From contig NZ_CP013611.1 of assembly GCF_001482385.1 (NCBI RefSeq), positions 3,665,501 through 3,729,500 of the forward strand: a stretch of DNA of 64,000 nucleotides. The letters run 5' to 3'. How positions within the stretch are numbered: position 1 is the first letter of the stretch; the number at the start of each line of letters is the position of its first letter. Position numbers and translations under genes: made by a program. Shown here piece after piece: positions 9,785 to 19,223 of the stretch. The DNA is from Pseudoalteromonas rubra. GTDB taxonomy: Bacteria > Pseudomonadota > Gammaproteobacteria > Enterobacterales > Alteromonadaceae. The notes beneath the pieces were generated by a model. That model saw only the letters and a list, made by a program, of their open reading frames with translations, searched no databases and was not told the DNA's origin.

Positions 9785-11011
9785 ATGGAAACTATTGTAT
9801 TAGGTGTAAGTATGTTCATCGCTATCGTTGTGGTGTTGGTACTTATCATCATTGCAGCGAAATCGAAGCTGGTACCTAGCGGTGACATCATGATCGGCAT
9901 CAATGGCGATCCTGAAAAAGCAATTAAATCTGCACCAGGCGGTAAGCTGTTAGGCTCACTGGCTGATGCTGGCATCTTCATTTCATCTGCCTGTGGTGGT
10001 GGTGGTTCATGCGGCCAGTGTCGTGTCCACGTACACTCTGGTGGTGGTGATATTTTGCCAACTGAACTTGATCACATCACCAAAGGTGAAGCTCGTGAAG
10101 GCTGTCGTCTGGCGTGTCAGGTTGCAGTGAAAACAGACATGGAGATTGAAGTTGAAGACTCAATCTTCGGTGTGAAGAAGTGGGAATGTACTGTTATCTC
10201 TAATGATAACAAAGCAACCTTCATTAAGGAACTTAAACTGGGTATCCCTGACGGTGAGGTAGTACCTTTCCGCGCGGGTGGTTACATCCAGATTGAAGCA
10301 CCTGCACACCATGTTAAGTACGCAGACTTTGATATTCCTGATGAATATCGTCCGGACTGGGAGCGCTTTGGCTTCTTTAACCTGGAGTCTAAAGTTGACG
10401 ACGAAACAATCCGTGCATACTCAATGGCGAACTACCCAGAAGAGTACGGCATCATCATGCTGAACGTACGTATTGCAACGCCGCCGCCTAATAACCTGAG
10501 CCTGCCTTGTGGTAAGATGTCATCGTACATCTGGTCTCTGAAAGAAGGCGATAAAGTCACAATTTCTGGTCCGTTTGGTGAGTTCTTCGCCAAAGACACA
10601 GATGCAGAAATGGTCTTCGTTGGTGGTGGTGCGGGTATGGCGCCAATGCGTTCACACATTTTCGACCAGCTTAAGCGTCTTAACTCTGATCGTAAGATGT
10701 CATTCTGGTACGGTGCACGTTCTAAGCGTGAAATGTTCTACGTGGAAGACTTTGATGGCCTGCAGGCTGAAAATGATAACTTCCAGTGGCATGTTGCACT
10801 TTCTGATCCTCAGCCAGAGGACAACTGGGAAGGCTACACAGGCTTCATCCACAACGTACTTTATGAAAACTATCTGAAAGATCATGAAGCACCGGAAGAC
10901 TGTGAATTCTACATGTGTGGACCTCCGATGATGAACGCGGCGGTTATCAACATGCTGAAAGACCTGGGTGTTGAAGATGAAAACATCCTGCTTGATGACT
11001 TCGGTGGTTAA
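9785..11011 (+). CDS. nqrF: Na+-NQR subunit F (NADH dehydrogenase subunit)
   Basis: The 408-residue electron-entry subunit. An N-terminal membrane helix (residues 3-25) anchors a 2Fe-2S ferredoxin domain with Cys70, Cys76, Cys79 and Cys111, the same spacing as in Vibrio. FAD binding uses RAYSMANYP. The NADH site uses [12 protein letters not shown] and MCGPPMMN. It oxidises NADH on the cytoplasmic side and feeds the pump. It is the last of the six nqr genes and is followed by a strong terminator. Confidence 0.96.
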   Translation: METIVLGVSMFIAIVVVLVLIIIAAKSKLVPSGDIMIGINGDPEKAIKSAPGGKLLGSLADAGIFISSACGGGGSCGQCRVHVHSGGGDILPTELDHITKGEAREGCRLACQVAVKTDMEIEVEDSIFGVKKWECTVISNDNKATFIKELKLGIPDGEVVPFRAGGYIQIEAPAHHVKYADFDIPDEYRPDWERFGFFNLESKVDDETIRAYSMANYPEEYGIIMLNVRIATPPPNNLSLPCGKMSSYIWSLKEGDKVTISGPFGEFFAKDTDAEMVFVGGGAGMAPMRSHIFDQLKRLNSDRKMSFWYGARSKREMFYVEDFDGLQAENDNFQWHVALSDPQPEDNWEGYTGFIHNVLYENYLKDHEAPEDCEFYMCGPPMMNAAVINMLKDLGVEDENILLDDFGG

Positions 11012-11055
11012 GCTGAAATACATATGATCTTAAAGTGGTTTTTAAGATAAAATAG

Positions 11056-11090
11056 AAGCCCCTTAGCAGTCATGCTGAGGGGCTTTTTTT
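11056..11090 (+). terminator. Intrinsic terminator of the nqr operon
   Basis: AAGCCCCTTAGCA and TGCTGAGGGGCTT form a hairpin over a short TCA loop, followed by a run of seven T. It lies 45 bases after the nqrF stop and separates nqrABCDEF from apbE-nqrM. Confidence 0.9.
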
Positions 11091-11131
11091 ATGGGTAATG
11101 CTCCGTACAGATCGGGGGTTACTGGCAAATG

Positions 11132-11292
11132 ATACCAATTTGCTTAATTAAGTGTTCTATTTTGAGGCGAGAAAATATGTTCGATAACCAGGCAAAAATT
11201 TTGCTATTTAGTTGTTCTAAATAAGAAATTTTTAACACAGTTAGCGTCATATTTGCTCCGTTAAATTGAACAGGTATTAAGTGAATTGGTAT
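11132..11292. mobile_element. MITE-like element with 17-bp terminal inverted repeats
   Basis: A 161-base A+T-rich element bounded by ATACCAATTTGCTTAAT (11132-11148) and ATTAAGTGAATTGGTAT (11276-11292). These are inverted repeats matching at 15 of 17 positions. The interior has segments I recall from a repeated intergenic element common in Pseudoalteromonas-type genomes (TTGAGGCGAGAAAAT, CTAAATAAGAAATTTTTAAC); that recollection is not a search result. A 60-codon minus-strand reading frame fills it but looks like a by-product. The element abuts apbE, so it may carry or replace that gene's promoter. Confidence 0.7.
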
Positions 11293-11313
11293 GAAATACA
11301 AGGGATGACACTG

Positions 11314-12333
11314 ATGCTAAGACAGAGCCAGTTCTGTTTCATTTTCTTATTAAGTATGCTGCTTGTGGCATGTGGCCAGGCAAACAAATCAGCTGAACCT
11401 ATTGTGCTACAGGGTAGTACGATGGGCACAACCTATAACATTAAGGCTTTTCCACAGCAAAGCACATTGACTAAAGAGCAGTTACATACTGAGGTTGAGG
11501 CCGCGCTTAAAGCGGTGAATCAATCGATGTCGACCTATATTCCAGATTCAGAGATAAACCAGTTCAATCGTCTGGCTGCCAACCAGGTCATGCCGATAAG
11601 CGATGATTTCAGGAAGGTGGTTGCTGAGTCTATCCGACTGGGATTGTCTACTCAGACACTGGATGTGACCATGGGACCTTTAATTGATTTGTGGGGGTTT
11701 GGCCCTGACAAGCGTCCGACCAAGCGGCCTTCTGAGCAGCAGCTGGCGCAAATGCGTGAGGAAATTGGTCTCGACAAGCTGGCCCTGACAGAGAATGGTT
11801 TGGCAAAAACGTTGGATCATCTGGAGCTGTCCTTCTCTGCCACGGCAAAAGGTTATGGCATAGATAAAGTAGCGGAGCTGATTGAGTCGCACGGCATCAA
11901 TAACTATATGGTTGAAATTGGTGGTGAGCTGAGGTTGTCGGGCACTAAACCTGATGATGAGCCCTGGCGTATTGCCATTGAAAAACCGGATGCACCGGTT
12001 GGGCAACGACAAATCCACAAAGTGATTGAGCCGGGTAAGAACAGTGTTGCGACTTCAGGCGACTATCGTATTTTCTATGAAATGGATGGTGAGACCTTTA
12101 CCCATCTGATTGACCCAGGCACGGGTAAGCCAGTTAAACACGACCTGGTATCGGTAACGGTATTACACCCATCTGCGATGACCGCCGATGGCCTCGCTAC
12201 GGCCCTAACAGTGATGGGGACTGAACGGGCGAGAGCGTACGCTGAGTTACACAACTTGCCAGTCTATTTGATAAGCAAAAGTGATGAAGGTCTAAAGGTT
12301 TACGCCAGCAGTGCGTTCAAACCGTATTTATAA
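11314..12333 (+). CDS. apbE: FAD:protein FMN transferase (lipoprotein)
   Basis: A 339-residue flavin transferase that covalently attaches FMN to threonines in NqrB and NqrC on the periplasmic side. The signal peptide ends in lipobox LLVAC, so it is membrane-anchored. Family motifs are GSTMGTTYNI, the ATAKGYGIDKVAELI block, and the THLIDPGTGKPV block with SVTVLHPSAMTADGLATAL. I place the start at ATG 11314, with AAGGG about 9 bases upstream, giving a compact lipoprotein signal. Earlier in-frame GTG 11281 lies in the MITE end. It probably forms a unit with nqrM downstream. Confidence 0.93.
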   Translation: MLRQSQFCFIFLLSMLLVACGQANKSAEPIVLQGSTMGTTYNIKAFPQQSTLTKEQLHTEVEAALKAVNQSMSTYIPDSEINQFNRLAANQVMPISDDFRKVVAESIRLGLSTQTLDVTMGPLIDLWGFGPDKRPTKRPSEQQLAQMREEIGLDKLALTENGLAKTLDHLELSFSATAKGYGIDKVAELIESHGINNYMVEIGGELRLSGTKPDDEPWRIAIEKPDAPVGQRQIHKVIEPGKNSVATSGDYRIFYEMDGETFTHLIDPGTGKPVKHDLVSVTVLHPSAMTADGLATALTVMGTERARAYAELHNLPVYLISKSDEGLKVYASSAFKPYL

Positions 12334-12442
12334 CGAGATCTGCATCGCGAACGTTTTAACTTAGGTGCGTTTAGTTATATAATGAGCACAATTAACCGTC
12401 ACCAGTCCGCGATTGCGGATGGATATGCAAAAGAGGCCTGAG

Positions 12443-12655
12443 ATGTCACTATTTTTACTTACCTTTGGGTTGTTGTTATTGATCGCCGTTGCGATGGCTG
12501 TCGGGGTCATAGTACAAAAGAAATCAATGGCCAGTAGTTGTGGCGGTCTGGGCTCTATGGGTATCGACAAGATCTGTGATTGTGACGACCCGTGCGACAA
12601 ACGTAAGAAGCGTCTCGCAAAAGAGCAAATGTGGAAAGAAAACCAAATCCTCTAA
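12443..12655 (+). CDS. nqrM: NqrM, Na+-NQR maturation protein
   Basis: A 70-residue protein with one N-terminal membrane helix and a Cys-rich tail: SSCGGLG, then ICDCDDPCDKRKKR. NqrM is thought to deliver iron for the NqrD/NqrE metal centre during assembly of the pump. The start ATG 12443 (MSLFLLTFGLLLL) has AGAGG upstream and matches the family length. The longer in-frame start at 12413 does not. It follows apbE, as in other Na+-NQR loci. Confidence 0.92.
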   Translation: MSLFLLTFGLLLLIAVAMAVGVIVQKKSMASSCGGLGSMGIDKICDCDDPCDKRKKRLAKEQMWKENQIL

Positions 12656-12671
12656 TCCACTGACATCATCG

Positions 12672-12698
12672 AAAACGCAAGCCCAGGCTTGCGTTTTT
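12672..12698 (+). terminator. Intrinsic terminator after nqrM
   Basis: AAAACGCAAGCC and GGCTTGCGTTTT form a near-perfect palindrome ending in five T. It closes the apbE-nqrM unit. Confidence 0.85.
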
Positions 12699-12733
12699 AC
12701 GTTTCAGACCCCGAATAACAGTGCCATAGCCTA

Positions 12734-13333
12734 ATGCAACGAACCCTGTATTTTATTCGCCACGGTGAACCCCGGGAAACCGGCCGTTTGCTCGGAAGTA
12801 CTGATATGCCCGCAAGCTCGTCGGGCAATGAACAAGTATATGCCCAACTTGAGGCGTGTGATGGGATTGCACAGGTGATTGTCTCTCCATTGCAGCGGTG
12901 CCAGGCGGTCGCTCGTATGTTTTGTGAAACCACTGGTTTGCCACTGCAGATAGAACCCCGACTCAGTGAAATGCATTTTGGCGACTGGGATGGAGAACGC
13001 TACGACGTGCTCTGGCAGTCAGCACGAGCACCTGGCATCGGCGACTTTTGGCAAAGTCCCTGGCAGCACACCCCGCCAAATGGGGAGTCAATGTCGGCAT
13101 TCCACCTACGTTTATATGATTGGTGGCAGCAGTTCACTGCAACTCCCTCTCCCCTAAACGCAGCGGTTGTAACACATGCCGGGGTCATTAAGCAGTTACT
13201 GGCTATCTGGCTGGCTTTGCCTGAGGGCTATGATACGCATTTATCGCGCCTCGAGATTGGCTATGGCGGGATGATCCAGGTCTCCGTGCACTTTGATGAG
13301 CATGGTCAGGTTTGGCCTAAAGTTGTGTTTTAG
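12734..13333 (+). CDS. cobC: Histidine phosphatase, probable alpha-ribazole phosphatase
   Basis: A 199-residue phosphoglycerate-mutase-like phosphatase. The catalytic motif is FIRHGEP at residues 8-14, with the second His in THAGVIKQLL near residue 153 and Arg in SPLQRCQAVA. In cobalamin assembly CobC removes phosphate from alpha-ribazole-5'-phosphate, or from cobalamin-5'-phosphate. Assignment to cobC rather than another histidine phosphatase comes from its position just upstream of the cobalamin riboswitch and cob genes. It precedes the riboswitch, so it may not be controlled by it. Confidence 0.82.
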   Translation: MQRTLYFIRHGEPRETGRLLGSTDMPASSSGNEQVYAQLEACDGIAQVIVSPLQRCQAVARMFCETTGLPLQIEPRLSEMHFGDWDGERYDVLWQSARAPGIGDFWQSPWQHTPPNGESMSAFHLRLYDWWQQFTATPSPLNAAVVTHAGVIKQLLAIWLALPEGYDTHLSRLEIGYGGMIQVSVHFDEHGQVWPKVVF

Positions 13334-13375
13334 ACGTCTGGACTTCATAATAAGGCCTAAATTTAGCATCGTATT

Positions 13376-13469
13376 GTATTGGCAGTCATTGGGAATGAGG
13401 TGTAAATCCTCAGCTGTCCCCGCAACTGTAATAGACTGAGAGTCTGAAGCCAGATACCAAGGCCAATAC
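13376..13469 (+). promoter_or_regulatory. Cobalamin (AdoCbl-class) riboswitch aptamer
   Basis: The conserved B12-box core is visible: GGGAATGAGGTG, then AAATCCTCAGCTG, then TCCCCGCAACTGT, followed by a GAAGCCAGATACC segment. The closing P1 helix is formed by GTATTGGC (13376-13383) and GCCAATAC (13462-13469). It lies in the long leader of the btuD-to-btuF operon and should shut the operon off when cobalamin is plentiful. Confidence 0.92.
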
Positions 13470-13543
13470 CTACACTTAAGCGGGCGCACTTAAGTCAGTA
13501 CAGAAAACCAGTCGTGACAACTCGAATAGCTGGCTCTGCGCTG

Positions 13544-13562
13544 CTGCCTGCATTTGAGGCGG
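13544..13562 (+). promoter_or_regulatory. Shine-Dalgarno-sequestering hairpin of the riboswitch
   Basis: CTGCCT (13544-13549) can pair with AGGCGG (13557-13562) across a 7-base loop. AGGCGG ends one base before the btuD ATG and is the ribosome binding site. This is the expected expression platform for translational control by the upstream aptamer. The pairing includes one T-G wobble. Confidence 0.65.
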
Positions 13563-13563
13563 T

Positions 13564-14361
13564 ATGACTTCACCACAAATCTCCGTGCATAACCTGAGCC
13601 TGACTCTGGGTGACAAACCTATTTTGACTGCACTCAATTTTACCGTTCAACGCGGGCAGTTTATTGGTCTGATTGGACCTAACGGGGCAGGAAAGTCCAG
13701 CTTGTTACGTTGCCTGTATCGTTACTGGCATCCCGGTGTAGGGGAAATACGCTATGCCGGTAAACCTTTATCTGATTATCCTCGCCGTGCTTATGCACGC
13801 CAGGTGGCGGTGGTATTGCAGGAGATCCCCAGTCAGTTTAATCTGGCGCTGTTCGAGGTGGTTGCCATGGGCGTAACGCCGCATAAAACCCTGTTTTCAG
13901 CTGTTAATACAACGGATAAAAAACTGATCCTGGAAGCCCTTGAGCGGGTGGGTCTGAGCCACAAAGCACAACAGCAATTTGATGCTCTGTCGGGCGGTGA
14001 AAAGCAGCGGGCAATGATCGCCAGAGCCATGGTACAGCAGCCTGAACTGCTGATCATGGATGAGCCCACCAGTCATCTGGATGTGAAGTATCAGATCCAG
14101 ATCATGGAGTTGGCTAAAGCCATGGGGGTGACCGTGATTGCCTCATTTCATGATCTCAATCTTGCTGCGGCACTCAGCGATGAGCTGCTGGTTCTGGAGC
14201 AAGGTCACCTAATTGCTCAGGGAGCCCCGTTAGAGATCATAACGCCGGGTTTACTGAGTGATGTTTTTGGTGTCTGTGCTGACGTTGAGACAGTCCCCGG
14301 GCCTCGTCGCAATACGTCGGGTGTGCCACACATTCGTTATCACTACGGGTATCAACAATGA
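13564..14361 (+). CDS. btuD: Cobalamin ABC transporter ATPase
   Basis: A 265-residue ABC ATPase of the FecE/BtuD/HmuV class. Walker A is GPNGAGKSS near residue 40, the signature is LSGGEKQR near 142, Walker B is LLIMDEP near 160, and the switch His is in ASFHDLN. It powers vitamin B12 import through BtuC. Substrate assignment comes from the riboswitch in its leader and the btuC, btuF and cob genes in the same operon. The ATG overlaps the regulated Shine-Dalgarno hairpin. The stop overlaps the btuC start (ATGA). Confidence 0.9.
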   Translation: MTSPQISVHNLSLTLGDKPILTALNFTVQRGQFIGLIGPNGAGKSSLLRCLYRYWHPGVGEIRYAGKPLSDYPRRAYARQVAVVLQEIPSQFNLALFEVVAMGVTPHKTLFSAVNTTDKKLILEALERVGLSHKAQQQFDALSGGEKQRAMIARAMVQQPELLIMDEPTSHLDVKYQIQIMELAKAMGVTVIASFHDLNLAAALSDELLVLEQGHLIAQGAPLEIITPGLLSDVFGVCADVETVPGPRRNTSGVPHIRYHYGYQQ

Positions 14362-15350
14362 AGGCCTTACTAATACCCGGGTTGCTCTGTGCCTGTTTAG
14401 CCAGCATGCTCACTGCACTGTCTGTCGGGGCGGTTTCACTCAGTTGGGGCGAGGTCTGGCAGGCTTTGAGCAACTACGACAGTGGTATATTGAATCAAAA
14501 GATTGTGGTTGAGCTGCGATTGCCACGTACTTTGCTGGCTTTTTTTGCGGGGGCCGGGCTGGCTATTGCCGGGCTTATTTTGCAAACCGTTACCCGCAAC
14601 CCGCTCGCCGATCCGTATTTATTTGGCATTTCCTCAGGGGCGTCATTTGGTGTGGTGTTGTTGGTTGCATTATTTGGGGTGCAAAGCGCACTGGCCTTAT
14701 CTGGCGCGGCGTTTGCCGGCAGCGCAGTGGCCATGAGCCTGTTGTTGCTCATTGCGTTTCACAAAGGCACGGCACTGGTCGAGAACATGTTGTTATCAGG
14801 TGTTGCGCTGACCTTTTTATTTTCTGCCTTTACCAGCTTATTACTCTATTGGAGCGACCCACAGGCCATTAGTGCCATTATATTCTGGAGCCTGGGCAGT
14901 TTCAGCCGTGCAGACTGGCAATGGCTGTGGTTACCCGCTTTGGTCGTTTCGGTAGGCTGTACTGTGATGCTATTGATGCGCCGCAGTCTGAATGCGTTGT
15001 TAATCGGCGACGAGAGCGCGGTGACCTTAGGTGTGAATGTACACAGGTTAAGATTGGGCATGTTGATCCTGGCATCTATGTTGACAGCCGTTATTGTCGC
15101 TGCCTGCGGTGGGGTCGGGTTTGTTGGCTTGATGATCCCTCATATTGTGCGCTTTTTTATTTCGCAGGTTCGTACATTGGGTATGTTGGCGACCGCTTTA
15201 TCAGGTGGGCTCATGATGCTGTGGGTCGATGTGCTGGCCCGTACTCTGATAGACAATCAGGAGCTTCCGATTGGGGTGATCACCTCCGCCATCGGCAGTG
15301 TGTTTTTCTTATCGCTGTTAATCGCCAAAAAGCGCGCAGCCAGCATCTGA
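14358..15350 (+). CDS. btuC: Cobalamin ABC transporter permease
   Basis: A 330-residue FecCD-family permease with about ten membrane helices. Family blocks include LRLPRTLLAFFAGAGLAIAG near the N-terminus and GFVGLMIPHIVRFF near residue 255. It forms the inner-membrane channel with BtuD and receives cobalamin from BtuF. Start ATG 14358 overlaps the btuD stop by 4 bases, indicating translational coupling. The specificity is from context, as iron-siderophore permeases look alike. Confidence 0.9.
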   Translation: MKALLIPGLLCACLASMLTALSVGAVSLSWGEVWQALSNYDSGILNQKIVVELRLPRTLLAFFAGAGLAIAGLILQTVTRNPLADPYLFGISSGASFGVVLLVALFGVQSALALSGAAFAGSAVAMSLLLLIAFHKGTALVENMLLSGVALTFLFSAFTSLLLYWSDPQAISAIIFWSLGSFSRADWQWLWLPALVVSVGCTVMLLMRRSLNALLIGDESAVTLGVNVHRLRLGMLILASMLTAVIVAACGGVGFVGLMIPHIVRFFISQVRTLGMLATALSGGLMMLWVDVLARTLIDNQELPIGVITSAIGSVFFLSLLIAKKRAASI

Positions 15351-15366
15351 TCTAACAGGAGACTTT

Positions 15367-16434
15367 ATGATCCCACCACTCAATCGCCAGCATGACGCTT
15401 ATATTCAGCACACCATAGATATGAAGACCAAGCCTCAGGGCGCGCTGGGTAAGCTTGAGACATTGGCACATCAGCTGGTGAGCATTTTGAGTCAGGGCAT
15501 GAGTCGCGCCCAACTTGAAGCCGAAAAACCCGCCATCGCGCAGCCGCAGATGATGATATTTGCCGGAGATCATGGCATTGCTGCCGAGGGGGTGTCTATT
15601 GCACCCAGCGAGGTGACCGGCCAGATGGTGGCTAACTTTGCCACTGGTGGTGCAGCCATTAATGTCTTGTGTGCTCAGCTTGGCTGGCAACTGAGTGTAA
15701 TTGACTGTGGTATTTTAACACCGCCAGCTCCAGAGTTGGGTATTGTGTCACAACGCCTTGGTCATATCACCCGGCCATTGCATATTGAACCAGCCCTGAG
15801 CGAAGCACAGCTTGATCAAGGCCTGTTATATGGTCAAGAAGCTGTACAGACAGCATTGGACTCGGGGTCAAACTTGTTTGCGTTGGGCGAAATGGGGATC
15901 GGCAACACCACGGCCGCTGCGGCCATTTTCTCGGCTCTAAGTGGGTTGACTGGCGCTGAAACGGTTGGACGTGGCACCGGCGTGAGTGCAGAAGTAGTGG
16001 AGAAAAAACAACAACTGATCGATCAGGCTTTGCTGTTACATGGTGATGCCCTTGATGATCCACGAGAGGTGTTGCGTCGTCTCGGCGGGTTTGAGATCTG
16101 TCAGATGGTCGGTGCCATGCTGGAAATTGCCCGTGCACAAAAGGTCATTCTGGTTGATGGCTTTATTGCAACAGCCGCAGCTATGCTGGCGTGTCGGATT
16201 GAACCTGCAAGTCAGGATTATATGGTGTTTGCCCATTGCTCGGGTGAGCAGGGACATCGGCGCATGCTGAATGAGCTAAATGCCGAGCCATTATTGGATC
16301 TGAATATGCGTCTGGGTGAGGGCTCAGGTGCGGCAATGGCATTGCCCCTGTGCCAAAGTGCGCTGGCGTTTTATTATCAGATGGCCAGCTTCGAGTCGGC
16401 GGCTGTCACTCAGGTGGTAGGCACTCATGAGTGA
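15367..16434 (+). CDS. cobT: Nicotinate-nucleotide--dimethylbenzimidazole phosphoribosyltransferase
   Basis: A 355-residue CobT, which activates the lower-ligand base to its alpha-ribotide for cobalamin assembly. Signature regions are DMKTKPQGALGKLE, FAGDHGIAAEGVS, GEMGIGNTTAAAA and the C-terminal LGEGSGAAMALPL with the catalytic Glu. Length is typical. An AGGAG ribosome site precedes ATG 15367. The gene overlaps cobS by 8 bases. Its presence shows the cell can attach or exchange lower ligands on imported corrinoids. Confidence 0.95.
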   Translation: MIPPLNRQHDAYIQHTIDMKTKPQGALGKLETLAHQLVSILSQGMSRAQLEAEKPAIAQPQMMIFAGDHGIAAEGVSIAPSEVTGQMVANFATGGAAINVLCAQLGWQLSVIDCGILTPPAPELGIVSQRLGHITRPLHIEPALSEAQLDQGLLYGQEAVQTALDSGSNLFALGEMGIGNTTAAAAIFSALSGLTGAETVGRGTGVSAEVVEKKQQLIDQALLLHGDALDDPREVLRRLGGFEICQMVGAMLEIARAQKVILVDGFIATAAAMLACRIEPASQDYMVFAHCSGEQGHRRMLNELNAEPLLDLNMRLGEGSGAAMALPLCQSALAFYYQMASFESAAVTQVVGTHE

Positions 16435-17203
16435 GCTGAGGCAATTCAAGCTGGCGGTGATCTTTCTGACGCGCATTCCCGTTAAAGTGCCGGGCGAGGT
16501 CAGCGATCAGGACATTAATCAGGCCAGCGGTTACTTTGCCTGGGTTGGTGTGCTCTTGGGTACTCTGTTAGCACTGGTTTACTGTGCGCTGGCTAGTGTG
16601 TTGACTGCTGGCATTGCGGTAATAATAACGCTGAGTGCCGGGCTGATCATAACAGGTGCATTTCATGAAGATGGCTTTGCAGATGTCTGGGATGGTTTTG
16701 GCGGTGGCTGGAGTGTGGCCGATAAGCTGACCATCATGAAAGACAGCCGACTGGGCACCTATGGTGCGGCGGCATTGGTTCTGCTATTGCTTACCAAGTA
16801 TCAGGCTCTACTCTCCTTGAGTGAGCAACTTGCTTACGTATGTGCGGCTATCCTGCTTGGCCATGGCCTGAGCCGGGTTATGGCCACCAGTATAATTGGT
16901 AAACTGAACTATGTTCAGGCGGATGCGCAAAGTAAAGTTAAGCCCATTGCCCAGTTTCTTTCTACAAAAAGTAAACGGTTACTTTATCTCTGTGGCTTGG
17001 TTTTACTAATAGTGAGCTGGTTTACGGGACTATTTACCTTGTGGCAATGCGTTGCGCTGGTTGTCGTACTGTGGTTATGCCGTACAGGTTGCGCTTACTG
17101 GTTTAAACGCCAGCTCGGCGGATATACGGGAGACTGTCTGGGGGCGGCACAGCAACTGGCGGAAGTCACAGTGTATTTATTTTGTCTGGTGGTCTGGTTA
17201 TGA
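16427..17203 (+). CDS. cobS: Adenosylcobinamide-GDP ribazoletransferase
   Basis: A 258-residue integral membrane enzyme that joins AdoCbi-GDP with alpha-ribazole (phosphate) to give cobalamin (phosphate). The metal-binding motif GAFHEDGFADVWDGFGGGW is clear near residues 76-95. KDSRLGTYGA follows. Several hydrophobic helices fill the rest. It overlaps the 3' end of cobT and shares ATGA with cobU, consistent with tight translational coupling. Confidence 0.94.
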   Translation: MSELRQFKLAVIFLTRIPVKVPGEVSDQDINQASGYFAWVGVLLGTLLALVYCALASVLTAGIAVIITLSAGLIITGAFHEDGFADVWDGFGGGWSVADKLTIMKDSRLGTYGAAALVLLLLTKYQALLSLSEQLAYVCAAILLGHGLSRVMATSIIGKLNYVQADAQSKVKPIAQFLSTKSKRLLYLCGLVLLIVSWFTGLFTLWQCVALVVVLWLCRTGCAYWFKRQLGGYTGDCLGAAQQLAEVTVYLFCLVVWL

Positions 17204-17739
17204 CGGGCCGGGTTGAATTTATCCTGGGTGGCGCGCGCTGTGGAAAGAGTCGGTTAGGTGAGCAAAGAGCCGAGCGCTGGCTCAACGATGGTAAAGTGGC
17301 CAGGTTAATTTATCTCGCGACTGCACGACCCGGGGATGAGGAGATGGTCGCGCGGATCGCACATCATCAGGCATCGCGCCCGGCATACTGGCAGCTTATA
17401 GAAGAGACCTGGGCGCTGGATCAAGTGTTAGCCAGTCTCGCGTCCGATGATTGTGTGGTGATTGATTGTCTCACGTTGTGGTTAACCACGGCATTATGTG
17501 ACTACTCTGACTCAGCATTTCAGCACAAGCGTGCGGCGCTGCTGAGTGCTCTGCGTGCCACTCGTGCCCGGGTGATTCTGATCAGTAATGAGGTAGGCCA
17601 CGGCATAGTGCCGCTTGGCGAACTCAGTCGCCGCTTTGTTGACGAATCGGGCTGGCTGCATCAGGACATCGCCGCTTTGGCAGACCGAGTCGATTTTGTG
17701 ATGGCGGGTTTGCCACTGACGCTTAAAGGAGACAATTGA
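17200..17739 (+). CDS. cobU: Adenosylcobinamide kinase / guanylyltransferase
   Basis: A 179-residue bifunctional enzyme that phosphorylates and then guanylylates adenosylcobinamide. The P-loop is [12 protein letters not shown] at the N-terminus. RPAYW and the DCLTLWLT block are family features. [10 protein letters not shown] is the CobU signature near residue 130. I start at ATG 17200, which overlaps the cobS stop as ATGA. The upstream in-frame TTG has no ribosome site. Confidence 0.94.
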   Translation: MTGRVEFILGGARCGKSRLGEQRAERWLNDGKVARLIYLATARPGDEEMVARIAHHQASRPAYWQLIEETWALDQVLASLASDDCVVIDCLTLWLTTALCDYSDSAFQHKRAALLSALRATRARVILISNEVGHGIVPLGELSRRFVDESGWLHQDIAALADRVDFVMAGLPLTLKGDN

Positions 17740-17741
17740 GT

Positions 17742-19223
17742 ATGAATACGTTAATGGTGCAGGGCACAACGTCAGATGCCGGAAAAAGCACGTTAGTGGC
17801 GGGCTTGTGTCGGGCATTGCGGCGCCGTGGTATCGAGGTCGTACCGTTCAAACCGCAGAATATGGCACTTAATAGTGCAGTTACGCCAGATGGCGGAGAA
17901 ATAGGCCGGGCCCAGGCATTGCAGGCCATGGCTGCCAAAGTACCGCTAAGCACAGATCTAAACCCGATTTTACTCAAGCCTAATTCAGATACGGGTGCCC
18001 AGGTTATTGTGCATGGCCGTGCACTCAGTAATATGGAAGCCGCGGGGTATCATGACTACAAAAAAGTCGCGATGCAGGCGGTATTGACCTCACATCAAAG
18101 GCTCAGTGAACAGTATGACCTTTGCATGGTAGAAGGGGCCGGCAGTCCGGCGGAAATTAATCTGCGAGAGAACGACATTGCTAACATGGGGTTTGCCTGT
18201 GAGGTCGATTGCCCGGTGATCATCATTGCTGACATTGACAAAGGCGGTGTGTTTGCTCATCTGGTTGGGACCCTGGCGCTGCTGAGCGACTACGAGCAAT
18301 CTTTAGTGAAAGGGTTCGTGATCAACCGCTTTAGAGGCGATATCGCGTTATTACAGAGTGGACTGGACTGGCTGGAGCAGCATACCGATAAACCTGTGCT
18401 GGGTGTATTGCCTTATTTGCATGACCTGGCACTGGATGCGGAAGATGCCGTGACGATAGCAAATCGCATGAACAACCCCGAAATTAAAGTGGCTGTACTG
18501 CTGCTGCCGCATATTAGCAATCACACCGATTTTGATACCTTGCGATTAGACCCCAAAGTTGATCTGCGTTATGTGCGCCACACCGAAATCATAGGTGCAG
18601 CCGACTTGGTGATCATCCCGGGCAGTAAAAATGTGCTTAACGATCTGGCTTTTTTACGCGCAGAGGGGTGGGACAGTGAGCTGCGGCGCCATGTACGCTA
18701 CGGCGGTAAAGTACTGGGGATCTGTGGGGGGTATCAGATGCTGGGGAATACCATTTGTGACCCTCTGCAGGTCGAATCAACACAGGGCAGTATTCAAGGT
18801 CTGGCAATGGCAGATTTTGAGACCCAACTGACAACAAATAAAACCCTGACTCAGGTGCAGGCAAGTTGTTTGTTAAACGGTCAGCAGACCCATTTGAGCG
18901 GTTATGAGATCCATTGTGGGATCACTCAGGGGGCTGCATTAGTGCGACCCTTTTTACAGTTTGACGCGCACCCATCAGGGTGGCAAGTTGATGGTTTTAT
19001 CAGTGAGGATAACCAGCTGGCTGGCACCTATCTGCACGGACTGTTTGATAGTCCCGAGGGGTTGACCTGTGTGCTGAGCTGGGCCAGCGATGGCTGCTAT
19101 AGTGGTAGTGGATTCAACCTGGCAGAACACCGTGAGCAGCAACTGGAACGGCTGGCAGAGGTGTGCGAAACCCATTTAGACATAGATAAAATTCTGGCAA
19201 TCAGTGAACAGAGGACAGCATGA
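17742..19223 (+). CDS. cobQ: Cobyric acid synthase
   Basis: A 493-residue glutamine-dependent amidotransferase (CobQ/CbiP) that amidates four side chains of adenosylcobyrinic a,c-diamide. An N-terminal dethiobiotin-synthetase-like ATPase domain begins [24 protein letters not shown] and [11 protein letters not shown] follow. A C-terminal class I glutaminase domain has nucleophile Cys in [11 protein letters not shown] use ATG 17742 rather than TTG 17736; AAAGGAG lies upstream of both. It is odd in an operon with no corrin-ring genes and no visible cbiB, so it may act on salvaged intermediates. Confidence 0.93.
   Translation: MNTLMVQGTTSDAGKSTLVAGLCRALRRRGIEVVPFKPQNMALNSAVTPDGGEIGRAQALQAMAAKVPLSTDLNPILLKPNSDTGAQVIVHGRALSNMEAAGYHDYKKVAMQAVLTSHQRLSEQYDLCMVEGAGSPAEINLRENDIANMGFACEVDCPVIIIADIDKGGVFAHLVGTLALLSDYEQSLVKGFVINRFRGDIALLQSGLDWLEQHTDKPVLGVLPYLHDLALDAEDAVTIANRMNNPEIKVAVLLLPHISNHTDFDTLRLDPKVDLRYVRHTEIIGAADLVIIPGSKNVLNDLAFLRAEGWDSELRRHVRYGGKVLGICGGYQMLGNTICDPLQVESTQGSIQGLAMADFETQLTTNKTLTQVQASCLLNGQQTHLSGYEIHCGITQGAALVRPFLQFDAHPSGWQVDGFISEDNQLAGTYLHGLFDSPEGLTCVLSWASDGCYSGSGFNLAEHREQQLERLAEVCETHLDIDKILAISEQRTA

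Noticed and set aside
11119..11301. 60-codon minus-strand reading frame between nqrF and apbE
   Set aside because: It coincides almost exactly with the element bounded by 17-base inverted repeats and has no ribosome site; I treat it as a by-product of the MITE-like sequence.
12697..12976. Minus-strand frames overlapping the start of cobC
   Set aside because: They are antisense shadows of a clearly recognisable histidine phosphatase.
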